From assembly GCA_037074765.1 (NCBI GenBank), contig JBAMDO010000032.1:1-64000 (forward strand): 64,000 nt of DNA, written 5' to 3'. Under the pieces are notes generated by a model. The model made no database searches. It was not told the origin of the DNA and saw only the letters and a program-made list of their open reading frames with translations. This DNA is from Mansonella perstans. Its lineage: Eukaryota; Nematoda; Chromadorea; Rhabditida; Onchocercidae. Both the position numbers and the translations under genes were made by a program. This document shows, in pieces, positions 37,723-50,114 of this stretch (within the stretch, counting starts at the first letter, position 1; every line of letters starts with the position of its first letter).

Positions 37723-39385
37723 TCAATGACAGGAAAGTAATGTGTTTTGGGGCCAATCACAAACTGTTGCTGCTGCATTCCACACTAAATTACTGGGACA
37801 TTGCATCCGAATCCATCGACCCTGTGCGCATTGATAATATCGTCGATAATCGGTCGGATCAGCATTATAGCCTGATGGACCACTACTTTCCTGAAATTTA
37901 ATGAAATGTGTAAAAATTTGTAAATTAACTTTAAAAATGGAGAACCATTTTTGATATCAATTTTTTGGTAAAAAATTTGAATGCCTGAGCCTAAAGCGCA
38001 AACTTGAAGAAGAAAGGAGAGTAAAAGAGGCAGAGGAATGATTTCCCAAGTGTCCTAAAGCAAGCCAAGAAATTTTTTTCAACGGTTGCAAAAAAAGCTT
38101 TTTTTTTGTTTGCACACTTTTTTGGATAGCTTGAATGCTTGTCTATATTACATCTAAGAATATTTGACATATTTGACCCACCGTGCATGCAAGTCCCACA
38201 GCAGTACTTCTCGATTCAAAGCTTTGTTGACCAGGTTGTTGAAATCTGTTTCTCTTAGCATCCGATACGCATCGATTCAGCGTACGATCGAATGATTCAC
38301 CGATGGGACACATTTGACGTGCGAAGTGACGATCAGTATCAACGCTAGAATAGGAATTTCTGCAGCTGGTTTCATCAGCTCGCAATTCACCGTATTTACG
38401 TGGTCGTGACAGAGTTTTTGTCAGTTCATATGCTCGGTTTGGACAAACATAGTCTGCACGGCAACATTTTAACTGAAATATTATCACGGTTCGGAAACTT
38501 GAAAATTAAAGTCTGGTTATTGTTAACATCGTACCGCAAACTTCTCTGATACAAGCAATTCTCTTATTTTTAAAAATCAAATAAAATCTTAATTCAAATT
38601 TAAATAAAACTTTATTCAAAGAGAACCCAAATAAAAGTTAACTCAAATAAAACTTACTTCTGGATTATAAAAAGTATTAGTTGGACAGAGCCGCAACTTA
38701 TAACGTCCACTGATACATTCATAATATGCAGTGCAATCACCGCCGGCTGGTCCTGTATCACCAGAATTGCATCCTAAAATACATTTAGAATATTCGTGGT
38801 ATAAATTTTTTATTTCATTTTCATATCTTTCAAAAATACGGAGTGAAAATGGATGTTAAAAACAGGAATGCGAGCGGGGAGATGACAAAAAGAAAAAAAT
38901 TAAAGCTTCATTTTTTTTCAGTCAGTTGGAGATTAACTAAAATCTGGTGTAAAGGGACTGCGAAATAAAACGTAACCTTTAACTGTCCGATCATGAGGAT
39001 CGATGGATTCTTGGATCCACAATATTTTTCGATTTCTTGGATCCACAACATTACCAACATCTCCTGAATGAAAATGTTTTTCCAGTAAAATCAATCTAAT
39101 TTTCAATTTTCAATAAAATAAAATAATTTCCAATCAACAAAGAACTGTTCAAGATTCCGAGAAAATTGGAGAAGGAAGAAGAAAGCGCACTTGCAAATCC
39201 GGTTTCGGCGAACTTTTTTTTTTTGGTTTCGGCGAACTTGGATCCTAATTCCTACAATGATATTTACCCACTTGTTGAAAAGTTTGAAATTTTTGATAAT
39301 ATTCTGAATTCTGACTTAGATTCATTATCGTATCACACTGAATATTCACTACTGCGAAGAATACAAGCAGTATAGTGAGAAACAT
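37723..39385 (-). CDS. secreted chitin-binding (CBM14/peritrophin-A) protein
   Basis: Exons on -: 39385-39268, 39063-38977, 38773-38658, 38472-38182, 37890-37723; phases close to 259 residues. The N terminus MFLTILLVFFAVVNIQC is a clear signal peptide. Two chitin-binding peritrophin-A-like modules are visible: the first with CTAYYECISGRYKLRLCP (residues about 75-110), the last with YYQCAQGRWIRMQCPSNLVW and VCDWP (about 220-255). A further Cys-rich stretch between them (CPIGESFDRTLNRC) may be a third, degraded module. Such proteins bind chitin in eggshell, cuticle, pharynx or microfilarial sheath; which one cannot be told from sequence. It stands alone, not in a family cluster. Confidence 0.87.
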
Positions 39386-40810
39386 TTTCCAATTATTAAA
39401 ATACCAATTAACGGGGCTGTAATATAATTATATTAGAGAAAAGGATACTGATATTTGGAAATTCTTTATGTAGCAGAAACAATTCTCCACAGAGATTTCC
39501 AAAAAAAGAAAAAACTGAGAATAGAGGAAATCCTAAAAACCGCAGATAAAACATTCCCAGATTACCTTACAAATGTTGCATTTCAGTAATATTTCTAATT
39601 TAAAAAAGAAATATTGAAAAATGAAACTGTTTCATTTTAAGCTATAATATGGTATTATGACTCATCAAGGCTACGAAAACTGATCTTAATTATCTCAAAA
39701 ATTGAGATGGAAAATTAGAAAGTAGAAACTTCACTTTTTTTTCAAGCAAGTAGAAATATAAAGTAATGTGAAAAGTGAAGAGAATAAGTGGATATGCTCT
39801 GTTGACAGACGGAAGAACAAATGCCATTTAACATATCATATCTTAAAGTTTTTGATCAAAATTTAGTTTCAGGTTGTTCGTGCAATTACAGCTGCTAAGT
39901 GTTACTGAAATATAAGGCATAAATGCAATTATTTCGAACTTTCCTATTCCAAATTCCATTGAACATTAGTTAGTTAGAAATTACCACAAATGTCTATTAA
40001 TATGACCTCTTCATTAGCGAACATTTTGTACTTTGCATTTTTGAGATAATTTAAAATTTCGGTCTCTGATTTGAATAAGACTTTCGAATTGCTTTGCATG
40101 AAAAGAAACATGTCTGATCATTGTTTAATTTTAGAAAATTTTTATCAAAGCAGAAACAAAAAAGATCATCTGTTTTGTTTTCTTGAACAGAATATCTTTT
40201 TATTAGATTTTATGGATGATGATATATCTGTATCTCTGTGTGTCTAAAGACAAACACCGACAAATTCAAATGATCGATTGTCTGCAAATTAGTGTTCCAA
40301 AAAATTAAGCAATATGAAAAGAAAAAACATAAAAGAAGAGTTTAATGATTAATTAAAAAACATAACACAATATCATATATAAATAACAATATAAAGTAAA
40401 AATTACAGTGTAACTTTTAACGTTATGTAAAAATCAAACAATTGTTAATGCAAAGTTCTTCAAGACTAAGGGACAATGTTAAATTTGCATATGAAAGCTT
40501 AGCTTAGAAGTTCAATGGCAGTCTTAAATAATTAATTTTACTCAGTTATTTGAATCTTCGATTGTGTTTGACAAGCACTTCTCTAACGTAATTTTAAAAA
40601 AGCGGTTTCAATTAAAATAATACGACAAAATGAATGATATTTCTCAACAATGGATTCTTAAAAAAAATTATATAGCTTATTTAATATCAAAAAATGTCAC
40701 AGTATACTAACATATAAATAGCAGTGCATGAATTCCAAGTTTTATTATATAATCTTACGAATTTTTGGGAATGGAACATTTATATAGCACCAGTTGCCTA
40801 TTGCTTGTTT
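39386..40810. other. intergenic, chitin-binding gene to SHMT
   Basis: 5' flank of the chitin-binding gene and 3' flank of SHMT. AT-rich, with no coding segment or repeat array noticed. Confidence 0.6.
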
Positions 40811-43800
40811 TTAAATATCATCATTCCCAGGCATATCGAACTGGCTAGCGAACTGTACCACTTTTTCTCCTAATGCATTAATATCCGCCATAAACTGTTC
40901 ATTCGATTTCGTAAACGCTATCAAGTCATTCAATGTTTTACCTATCTGTGATTGATATTTCATCAAAATTTCCACTCCTGTAAATATCATAATTGTGAAT
41001 ATCAAGATGAATGTTACGAAGAAATCATAGAAGTTGCTTCTAAAGTGATTCAAATTGCAACTGTTATTAAGCTGTCCCCAGTAAAACTATACCTTCATGA
41101 ATAAAATCGGCAACTTTAACGAAATCATTTTCTTTCATTCCTCGTGTAGTAAGAGCTGGTGTTCCGAGACGTATACCGCTCGGATGTAGAGCGCTCTGAT
41201 CTCCTAAAAACAAGCATAACATTACTAAATTATGTCACAGTGATTTCAGACTTCAAATGAATGATTAGCACAATATTTGACAAAATTTTTCACTTATGGT
41301 TTCACATTACTTAGGACCTAAACTTCCAATAAAAGTAGCAATTTATCCCTCATAATCCCAGCTTGAAAAAATCAACCTGGACAAGTGTTACGGTTGCAGA
41401 TAATATGAGCTAAATTTAGGACATGCTCCACTTTCTCACCACTCAAACCTTTTGGACGGAAATCCACCAAGCAAAGATGAGTATCAGTTCCACCTGAAGA
41501 AAAATATTAACTAAAAATTAAGCAAAAAAAATTCAGATAAATGAAGCAATATTGTCAGACTTTGAAAATAATCGGACTTCGCTCGCTGATTTAACTTGAC
41601 ATGACAATGAGATAAGAGAGAATCCCTAAACAGCATAACTTCACCAGAAAAACACTAGAAATCTTCAGTAAATGCCTATGAAATCTAAATATATAGGAAA
41701 AACAATCTCTTTCGTCTTTTCCTAAAACAGAACAAAGGAAGAAATAAAAAAGTTTCCTGACTTCTTCAATGGAAAGAAAAATAATTAAGAAAGAGAAATT
41801 CTTCATTTATCACAAAAAGATATGAATTTGAGTATTCTTTGAGTACTTTCAGAAAAAAAAGAAACAGCCTCAATGTTTTTTTATGTTTAAGTTTGAAAGT
41901 TCTATCTTACTTTTACAAAGCTTTGCGGTGACACCTAATTTCTATGTTATGGGACAACTATATGGTAAATAAACGAACAATAAAGAAGACAAAAAAACAG
42001 AAACGGAATACTTATCGAATAGACCAATACAACTTATTACAGAACTTACACGATCAAACTACTAATAGATTGGTTTTCAAGTATCCTAGTATCTTGAACA
42101 TCTGATTGAAAATTTTCAAATGCTTAACTTTTTGGGCAATTTTTTTTCTAATCCCTAAAAATCGTCATCTCTATGCAGATCAAGAAATGTTTACCTTTAA
42201 AACAGTCATAAAATGACTACCTCAGCACATAATTAAAAAATAAGAGTAAAAAATAAATGAAAAAAATGTTAGACTAGAACCTCTTTTGTAGTAAAGAATT
42301 TTTCGAAGAATTAATGAATTGTAAATAAAATCCAAATTAGAACAATGTACAAATTATCGACTTGTTTTCCTAATTTACTAGACAATCACAACTTTGTTAA
42401 TAAATTAATGAATAGAAGCAACCTGTAGTCAAAGTATAGCCAAGTTCCTTCAACCTATTTGCAAGCGCATGAGAGTTTAACAAAATCTGTTTTGAGTATT
42501 CAACAAAATCTTCCGTAAGACACTGACGTAAGGCAACAGCAATGCCTAAAATGAATATCAAAGATAATATAAACAAAATTTCGTTCACTTCTTAATCACT
42601 AACAGCTAAAAAATAACATTAAATATCAGCGGAGTCTGTATTCAGGTGATAACAAAAACTATTAGTAAAATAGTCATTATTTTGACAATAATTATTTCAA
42701 CAACAACTGCAAATGTTCACGAAAATGGAGACAGTAATCTGATTTAGAAAATATTAATTATGATCAAAAATTTGAAGAGTCCAGAAATAAATAAATGTAA
42801 ATTACGAAAATTTACCGGCTATCGTATGATTATGAGGTCCTCCCTGCAATCCCGGAAATACGGCAGAATCTATCCTCCGTTCCAAATCATACATCACTTT
42901 TTCACCTTTTGGAGTTATTTTCTTCAAACCTAATAACAATGAAATTTACAACTTCGAGAATTTAATTAGCTTATGCATTTTAAAAAAATATGCATTAAAT
43001 AGCAAAAGTGACAACCTTTCCTGTAAAAAATTAGCGCTCCACGAGGACCCCGAAGAGATTTGTGGGTTGTTGTTGTAATAACATCGGCAAATTCAAAAGG
43101 TGATGGAATGACATTTGCAGCAACAAGGCCCGAAATATGTGACATATCAGCCAATAAATATGCACCGCATTTATCAACTATTTCACGGAAACGACTATAA
43201 TCCAGTAAGCGTGAATAACAACTTGTTCCTGAAAATCATACAACATGAGTTTACTGAAAGCTAAAAAATCTTAAAATCTGCAATTTACATATTTTGAAAA
43301 ACTGTATTCCATTATTTTTTTTTTTTTTTTTTTTTGGTGTTGCACTAATTACTCTGTTATTCCACATCATTATCAAAAAAATAGAATCCATAGCAAATGA
43401 AAAAAAAAATCGGTCTGTGATAGTGTTCTGCATGCTACTGAATTGAAAAATAAAAAACCAAATCCACCTGCTATGATAATATGTGGACGAAACAATAATG
43501 CGGTGCATTCTAACTGATCGTAATCAATGTAACCAGTTTTGGGATCAACTTTGTAAGGCATAGACTGAAAAAATAAGGACGATGCCGAAACTTTTCGTCG
43601 AGGTGTAAAGAATCTGCAAATTTCGAACGGAAGTCAGAGAAAAAATAAATTTTGATTATCAAAATATGCATGCAGCAAAAGACATTCCGCTGAAAAATAC
43701 GACATGAGACACTTTCATAAGATCTTAATAGCACATACTTAAAAAACTTTCCTTATTCTCATTCTTATACAATCCGCATCATTTTGAAAGGCAGGATTCT

Positions 43801-45230
43801 TAGAATCAGAACTCGTTACAAAGCCCACAAAAAGTAACTACAGCGATTATTAGCATTTAATTACAAGGAAAAAAATTGGATATAACTATAAATTTCAATT
43901 CTCGTTATTGTTTTCATTTTATTTAATTTGGTGATAACTGAAAAGTAAATTTCCTAATGTCCTAATCCAATGCACGGATTTTTACCCATGGGTCAAGTGT
44001 CCACCATCAGGCAAGTCCAAACCCATAATTCGGCCATTTGGTTCAAGCAAACCCATGTAAACAGCAAGATTTGCTGGTGAACCCGAGAGAGCTTGCACAT
44101 TCACACCCCATTTCTTGTCATCCAAACCAAATACCTGAAAAACGACCTCTATTTGTCATAAAAAATCAATAATACAATATAACATAATATTTAAAGTATT
44201 TTCACTTATATTGTGAAAGGATTACATTACTAAGAACAGAAAAAAAAAAAACAATTTTACTAAGAAATTAAGATAACAGAGTTGGAATGAGATATTTCAT
44301 GTGTGCTAAACTTTTCGCTCCAAAAAACTTTTTACATAAAAGAATACCCGAAGAGCACGATTTTGACATAATATTTCCATTTGGTCGATGAATTCATTGC
44401 CTCCATAATACCTAAATAAAAACTTTAAAAAAATCAATTTTATTTTTTATTTTTATTTATTTTTTCCAAATTTTATGAAGAATACATTGTATAATGATGG
44501 ATCAGGAAATCGATAAGGTGAAAACTGAAATCAAACAACAGTTTTCATTTACAAAATGATTATTGGAAATGATGAACCTGACACCAGGATAACCTTCTGA
44601 ATACTTATTTGACATTGAAGAACTTAATGCATCATGAACAGCCTTTGAAGTGAAATTTTCACTGGCAATGAGTTCCAATCCTCGTCTTTGTCTTTCCTTT
44701 TCCTAAAACATTTTGAAAAAAAAATCACAAAATATAATTTACAAAATATACTCGCAAAATATACTATCCTGTCTTTCAAATTTTTTTACAAATTGGAAAT
44801 GAAACTAAGAGGATTATTCTATGATTGAGAAAGTAAACAGATATAAAAAAGCCAAAATAAATAAGTAATATAGGAAGGAAAGTTGAGTTCTTGCAAGACA
44901 CACTAAAAAATATTCTTATAGCATTTGGTAACACAAATATAAACTCCCAACTTTGCTTATTCATTGTTCAACAAAGATTTAATATTGAATATTTATTGGA
45001 ATTTAAAAAGATAAGTGAAATTCAAATTAAACCAAAAATTATGCAAAGTTTAGAGAAAATTTCTTAGAAAAATAGAAACTTTGGAAATGTATAAACAACG
45101 AAACCTTTCGAATAATTTTATAAGCTTCAGGATCAGCAATACTCAATGAATCTCTCAGCATATTCTTGCCTGTATAATGCATTCGTTCCACTTGTTTAAG
45201 CGCTGTAAATGGCGTAAAACATGCATTCAT
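40811..45230 (-). CDS. mel-32: serine hydroxymethyltransferase
   Basis: PLP enzyme converting serine and tetrahydrofolate to glycine and 5,10-methylene-tetrahydrofolate; core of one-carbon metabolism. Eleven exons on -: 45230-45105, 44702-44578, 44411-44348, 44134-43986, 43613-43468, 43228-43016, 42929-42816, 42545-42423, 41493-41377, 41203-41093, 40977-40811; 484 residues, all phases consistent. Signatures: [61 protein letters not shown] (Asp231, His234), [13 protein letters not shown] with the PLP lysine at about 260, [14 protein letters not shown], and the C-terminal [12 protein letters not shown]. The first Met in the leader exon is at 45230. A second Met (MHYTGKN) could give a shorter form, so compartment targeting is unsettled. 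A TTTCAG acceptor at about 45273-45278 suggests trans-splicing. Confidence 0.95.
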
Positions 45231-47000
45231 AATGGATGATAAAATTATCCTCTTCACTTTCACATCAATCACTGAAAGTTTTATCTTAGAGAACGTAAAA
45301 TGTAAAATAGCTACTCTCTGATAACATTCTCTCCCTTATCAACTAATCAGCCTTCACGAAAATCTTATCAGCGGAAAAACCAAACTTATCAATCCGTGCA
45401 TCACATCCAATCCAAATTTGACCCTCGCATTTTTAAATTTTACATCAGCAATGAAGCCGCGAGAACAAATTCGTTAATAGGTGGCAGCGTAGAGATTGTC
45501 CGAATGATTTTCCTGTTAGAGCGGAAATCGCGGGAGAAAGATGTAAATAAAGTTCTTCAAAGTTCTACGACCTTAGATCTTCTTGTCGTGTTGAACAATA
45601 GAGCAAATCGATATGAATAAGAGTACGTATGGGGATGAATATTGTGGAAAATGTTTCGAATTGAAGATGGATAAATTGAAATAAATTTGAACAAACTATG
45701 ATAAATTTATGAACTAAACAAGATTATTGACTTTATATCTCTATGAACAGTGTTACCTTTAGATAATATTAACATTAACAATAAGGATATTGCAACTACA
45801 ACAAGTATATTAACATTAACAATAAGGATATTGCAACTACAACAAGTATATTAACATTAACAATAAGGATATTGCAACTACAGCAAATATATTAACATTA
45901 ACAATAAGGATATTGCAACTACAACAAGTATATTAACATTAACAATAAGGATATTGCAACTACAGCAACTATATTAATATTAACAATAAGGATATGCAAC
46001 TACAATAAGTGACAGGTCTAAAAATGAAATATGCACATTAGAATACATAGCAGTTGGTTACGATAATTATATTGATAGAGAAAGATCAAACATTTGAGGA
46101 GTTTGAGTTGAAGAAGCTTTGGCCATTGTAGCAAAGCAAAGGTGCCAAAAAATTTAGGCTGACATTTGGAGATGACATTTAGAAGGAACAAAATATAATT
46201 AATATGTCGGAGAAATTTCTTAGCGGCTTTCAGATCACGAAGAAAAAACCCAAAAGTTCTAAAGTTTAATAATATTGCTTTAGGACATCTATACGTGAAA
46301 ATGGAAGAAACGTTCAACAATCATTTTTTGAAATAAATGAATGTATTAAATATTAGAGAATGAAAAAATTCATTAAGTAAACATTAAAATTTATAAATTC
46401 AAATAAATTAGGATTATTCAATTTTCTGTTGATATATTTTCAACTTTGTTTGCAATCTTCTGCCATTCTCATTGGCTTAAGCACTCAGTTTTTCCTCAAA
46501 GTATCTTTCGATAGCATGTAAATTGTGATTGAATTAAAATTTAAAAATGAAGTTGAATCTTGTTACATTATAGTTTCAAGAATCATATGGATGAATCGTT
46601 GCATTCTTTGGTTTCGTTGAAAGAAAAAAATGTTGATATCATTTGCTTCAAATTTTCATTCAACAATAATTAAATGACAACATTTTCGAATTACTGCAAG
46701 AGTATTCGATTAGAGATTATTCAGAAATGATTTTTTTGCTTCCATAGTATATTAGCTAGCTTCATTTGGCTTGATTTAGTTGTAAATTTTGTGAAGTTGA
46801 ACTTTCCGCAGTGATTTTCAGTTAGTTTATTTTCGAAATAATTTCTGTTCTGAGAATTTTTCGAATTTCGATCATTTCGACATTGTTGAATTTTGTTATT
46901 CCATAAAATGATTAAAAATTCAAAAATTTACGGTTCATTTTGGTCAACTGAATGTTGATTAATATATGTTTTGTTTTCCTCCATGAAATGAGATAAATTT
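45231..47000. other. intergenic with 41-bp minisatellite
   Basis: 5' flank of SHMT and following AT-rich DNA. It holds the 41-bp tandem array at 45766-46012. An open frame at 45396-45620 lacks an ATG start and splice partners, so I do not call it a gene. Confidence 0.6.
45766..46012. repeat. 41-bp minisatellite, about 6 copies
   Basis: AATAAGGATATTGCAACTAC recurs every 41 bp from about 45780, separated by ACAAGTATATTAACATTAAC with small changes; the last copy is shortened. It lies about 0.5 kb upstream of the SHMT start. Confidence 0.95.
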
Positions 47001-47061
47001 ATGATGAACGCTGATAATATTCTGAATGTACTACTTTGCACATTGAAAATTCCAACCAAAA

Positions 47062-47295
47062 TTGGAGACGAAGAGCAGTCAAACTTTTCCGAATTCAGAA
47101 TTACGTCAACACATTTCAAAACTGGATGGATTAATATCTTTTAACGTTAGTGACAGCGAGAAGTGCTATTATTTTAATCAGAAATCAGAAATTCAGTTCC
47201 GTATTTATGAGCATCAGTCAGCGATAAATCAATACAGAATGCAAGTACAATTAAAAGAATCATTGATAGAACGATCTCGAGCGACGTCGATGTAA
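47062..47295 (+). other. unrecognised open frame, possible exon
   Basis: A 77-residue hydrophilic frame, glutamine- and serine-rich (ISKLDGLISFNVSDSEK...), ending at 47295. It opens without ATG; a different frame just upstream starts with an ATG pair near 46999 and overlaps it in the +1 frame. The composition is protein-like, but I recognise no family and no convincing splice acceptor. It may be a 3' exon or chance. Confidence 0.25.
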
Positions 47296-47859
47296 ATGGT
47301 AACAACTACAACAAGTTTTTGGTATTTTTAAACATCAAAAAAGATCTTTCCGTTGGTTTCTTCAAATCAGAATTTATGAATTGTTGAAATGAATTAATCA
47401 AAAGATTAGCAATCAAAAACTTTTGTTTGTAGAATATGATAGCTAATTTTCAAATGACCATGCATTCCAGGTTATTTTATGATCGTCAAATGGATATTTG
47501 TTTTGTTTGTATCTAAATTATCATCACAATCTACAGACCAAAATTAATTTCTCGTACAACAAATGCGATAAAAAAAAAAGCATATGAAGTCTTTCACTTG
47601 CAGATGTGCATCTGATACTTTTTAACAAAAATAGTTAAGCCAGAGAAGCCGAAGAGAAAAAACTGCATGAAAACTGAATTTTAAAGGTTTTCCTTTTCCG
47701 ATTCCAGAGTTACTTCTTCCCTCAAAGGAGTAAGTCCCTTTTAGTGAAGAATTTATTTTATTTATTTCAAATGAATCGGAAGGATATATTAAAAAAAAAA
47801 CAGACTATTGGATTGATTCATTCTGTCTTCATTCTGAAAAATAGATAGTCAGATGCAAA

Positions 47860-49191
47860 TTATTGCTTTGGATTGATCATTCTGTCTGCCCGGTTGAATG
47901 CTTTTTTTACATCGGCATTGTCGAACACACGTCTCACGTAATCCCGAAATCGCGGATCTAAAAAAGCAACGAAACTAACCATTAATTATTGAAAATCTTC
48001 TCTCAACAATGCTTATGTTTAACCATATAAATTACTGATGACAAACTAATAAATCTCTCTTCCGTCCAAGTTTTCCATTCTATAAATGAAGCGACAAGAA
48101 CGTACTTTTAATCAGTTGTTCTATTTCCGGAAATGCTTCTTTCAAGTCATTTTTTGCTATCTCACTCAACTGGTCATATATTTTGAATGTTTCATTCACG
48201 AATGATTTCATTTTCATAAATGTTCCTTTTGGAGCTGTTTGTGGATTTGTGAACAGCGCAATATACTTATCGCTTATCTGAAATAAGAATACTATTACCT
48301 TGAATTGTTTGTGCACCTTGCACATCATTTATACTTTTGCTATGATGAAAATGCCAACAAAAGCGGAGGAAAAGTTCCTGTAAAGATTTTTAGTTCTACA
48401 TAGAAATAAAAACTAACTTTTTTAGTAAAATCCTTGCTTTCTGGCTTTAGATGTTCAATTTTGTACAACAAATAGTTCTGCACACCCATTACTTTCTGGT
48501 AGGCATTTTCACTTTTCCGCTGTAAAAGTAAAATTCCTTCTAATAATAAATAGAAAGGTAAGAGCAAAGAGATGTGGACTGTTTGAAGAATCTACAAAAG
48601 CTAACTTTTAGGCCTTCCAGGAATTCTTTTTCGGTATCAGCTGTTAATCGGCTTCGAGAAATATTTCTGGTTAGCTCTAAAAGTGCACTTCGATCTGTGT
48701 CGTTCAGATCGCCGAAAAATGTTAATAAGCTGGATGGAATAAATTCTGAAAGTTACCATTCAAATTTTTTAAAACATAGACCCCATTTTACACTGCTCTA
48801 TTAATAGAACTGATCAACTTTTCTCTCGCGTTTTCCTGACGAAGGCATCACCAAAAGCATAAGATGATTACAATCATCGCTCAATCTACTTATTAGTTTC
48901 AGTCTCAACATCTTCAGAGACCTCTGACTTGCTTGAAAATTCCATCTTATGGCGACATCGAGGATGGTAAGATTTCTAGCAAAGTTTTGTGAAAAGCAAT
49001 AATATACGTTGAAATTATCTAATTAAGCACATTAGAAATCAAAAATTTTGACTGCAAATCTAACCGAGTAATTCGATAGCCAAAGAGGAAATATCGGTTT
49101 GATTGGAAGCAAGCTTATTAATTAGTCTAGACATCGATAATTTCATGCAGCTCAACAGCATCAGAGATACAATACAGTGATATCGCAACAT
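47860..49191 (-). CDS. secreted FAR-like (fatty acid/retinol-binding) protein B
   Basis: Nematode-specific secreted helical lipid-binding protein of the FAR type. Exons on -: 49191-49065, 48745-48606, 48519-48418, 48277-48106, 47957-47860; 212 residues with consistent phases. The N terminus MLRYHCIVSLMLLSCMKLS looks like a signal peptide. The helical FAR pattern follows: IPSSLLTFFGDLNDTDRSAL, then EKEFLEGLK, NAYQKVMGVQ, HLKPESKDFTKK, and KIYDQLSEIAKNDLKEAFPE, which resembles the family's closing helix (A-L-S-...-F-P). Intron positions match those of the tandem neighbour, including an identical 102-nt third exon. FAR proteins sequester host or worm fatty acids and retinol; that role is inferred. 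The first exon is the least certain. Confidence 0.78.
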
Positions 49192-50114
49192 TTCGTCAAA
49201 CTATAAAAATTTCAGGGGATAGCCAATTCAGGAAATCAAAAACCAGCGACTACTGGAGCAGTTCTGGGAAATCATACAATAATAGCTGAAATAGCAATAG
49301 AGCAGGAATGGTATCGCAGGAAATCAGGAAGACGAACGGATGTTCTTTTGGTTGTCTGCGAACTGAATCCCAATTTCACGGATTTTTTCTAGTCGGAAAC
49401 ACAAATTGCCATTTTACTCTGAATGCCTAGCTGGATTTTTGCCTTTAAACTAACTGTTGATCGAATGTGGATTTTAAGATTTTAGTCTGTTGGTGCTGAA
49501 CAGCTCGTTTTCAAACAGTGATAAATTAGGAGCTATAGTTCCTCCTTAATATACTTTAGTTGAAATTATGAGCTTCTATAATTTAAAAGTTAACGAACTG
49601 ATAGGAAATAAAAGTAGCACGAGGATGACTCGCAAATTTAGAACCATTCAGTTGGAATATTGAGAATTATCGCTACCATTTCATCTTACAAAATGTACAT
49701 TCTCTCTCTTTTAGCTGTTTGTTAAATTTTTAATAGCGGCAGTTGTCCAGTCGCTATTCGCAATTTTTTTCACATCCAATCTAAGGATTCAAACCTGTAT
49801 GAAAAAAGTAGAGGTGACAAAATACTTCCGACGAATGATGTCATATTACGAGAGATTAATATTAGCGTAGTCGTTTTTGAAATGTGCCTAATAAGTCAAA
49901 AATGTATTACAGTTTTTTTCTTTGAAAATACGAAACGACAAACAGCAAAATAAACTAATCAAACAACAAACTGATTTTTTCAAATCATAGCAGTACTTTT
50001 GAAATACTTTTCAAAGGCGTTCTCCAGCTGTCACATTGGTTTCATCAATTTATTCAAATTTCATTGATAAAGAAAAACTAGTCTTAGAAATCACACAGAA
50101 AAAGTTTTATTTGT
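49192..50114. other. spacer between tandem FAR-like genes
   Basis: About 0.9 kb between the start of copy B and the stop of copy A, both on -. It presumably holds the promoter of B and the 3' end of A. No other coding segment or repeat seen. Confidence 0.55.

Noticed and set aside
45396..45620. Open frame upstream of SHMT
   Set aside because: Begins without ATG, basic low-information peptide, no splice context; probably chance.
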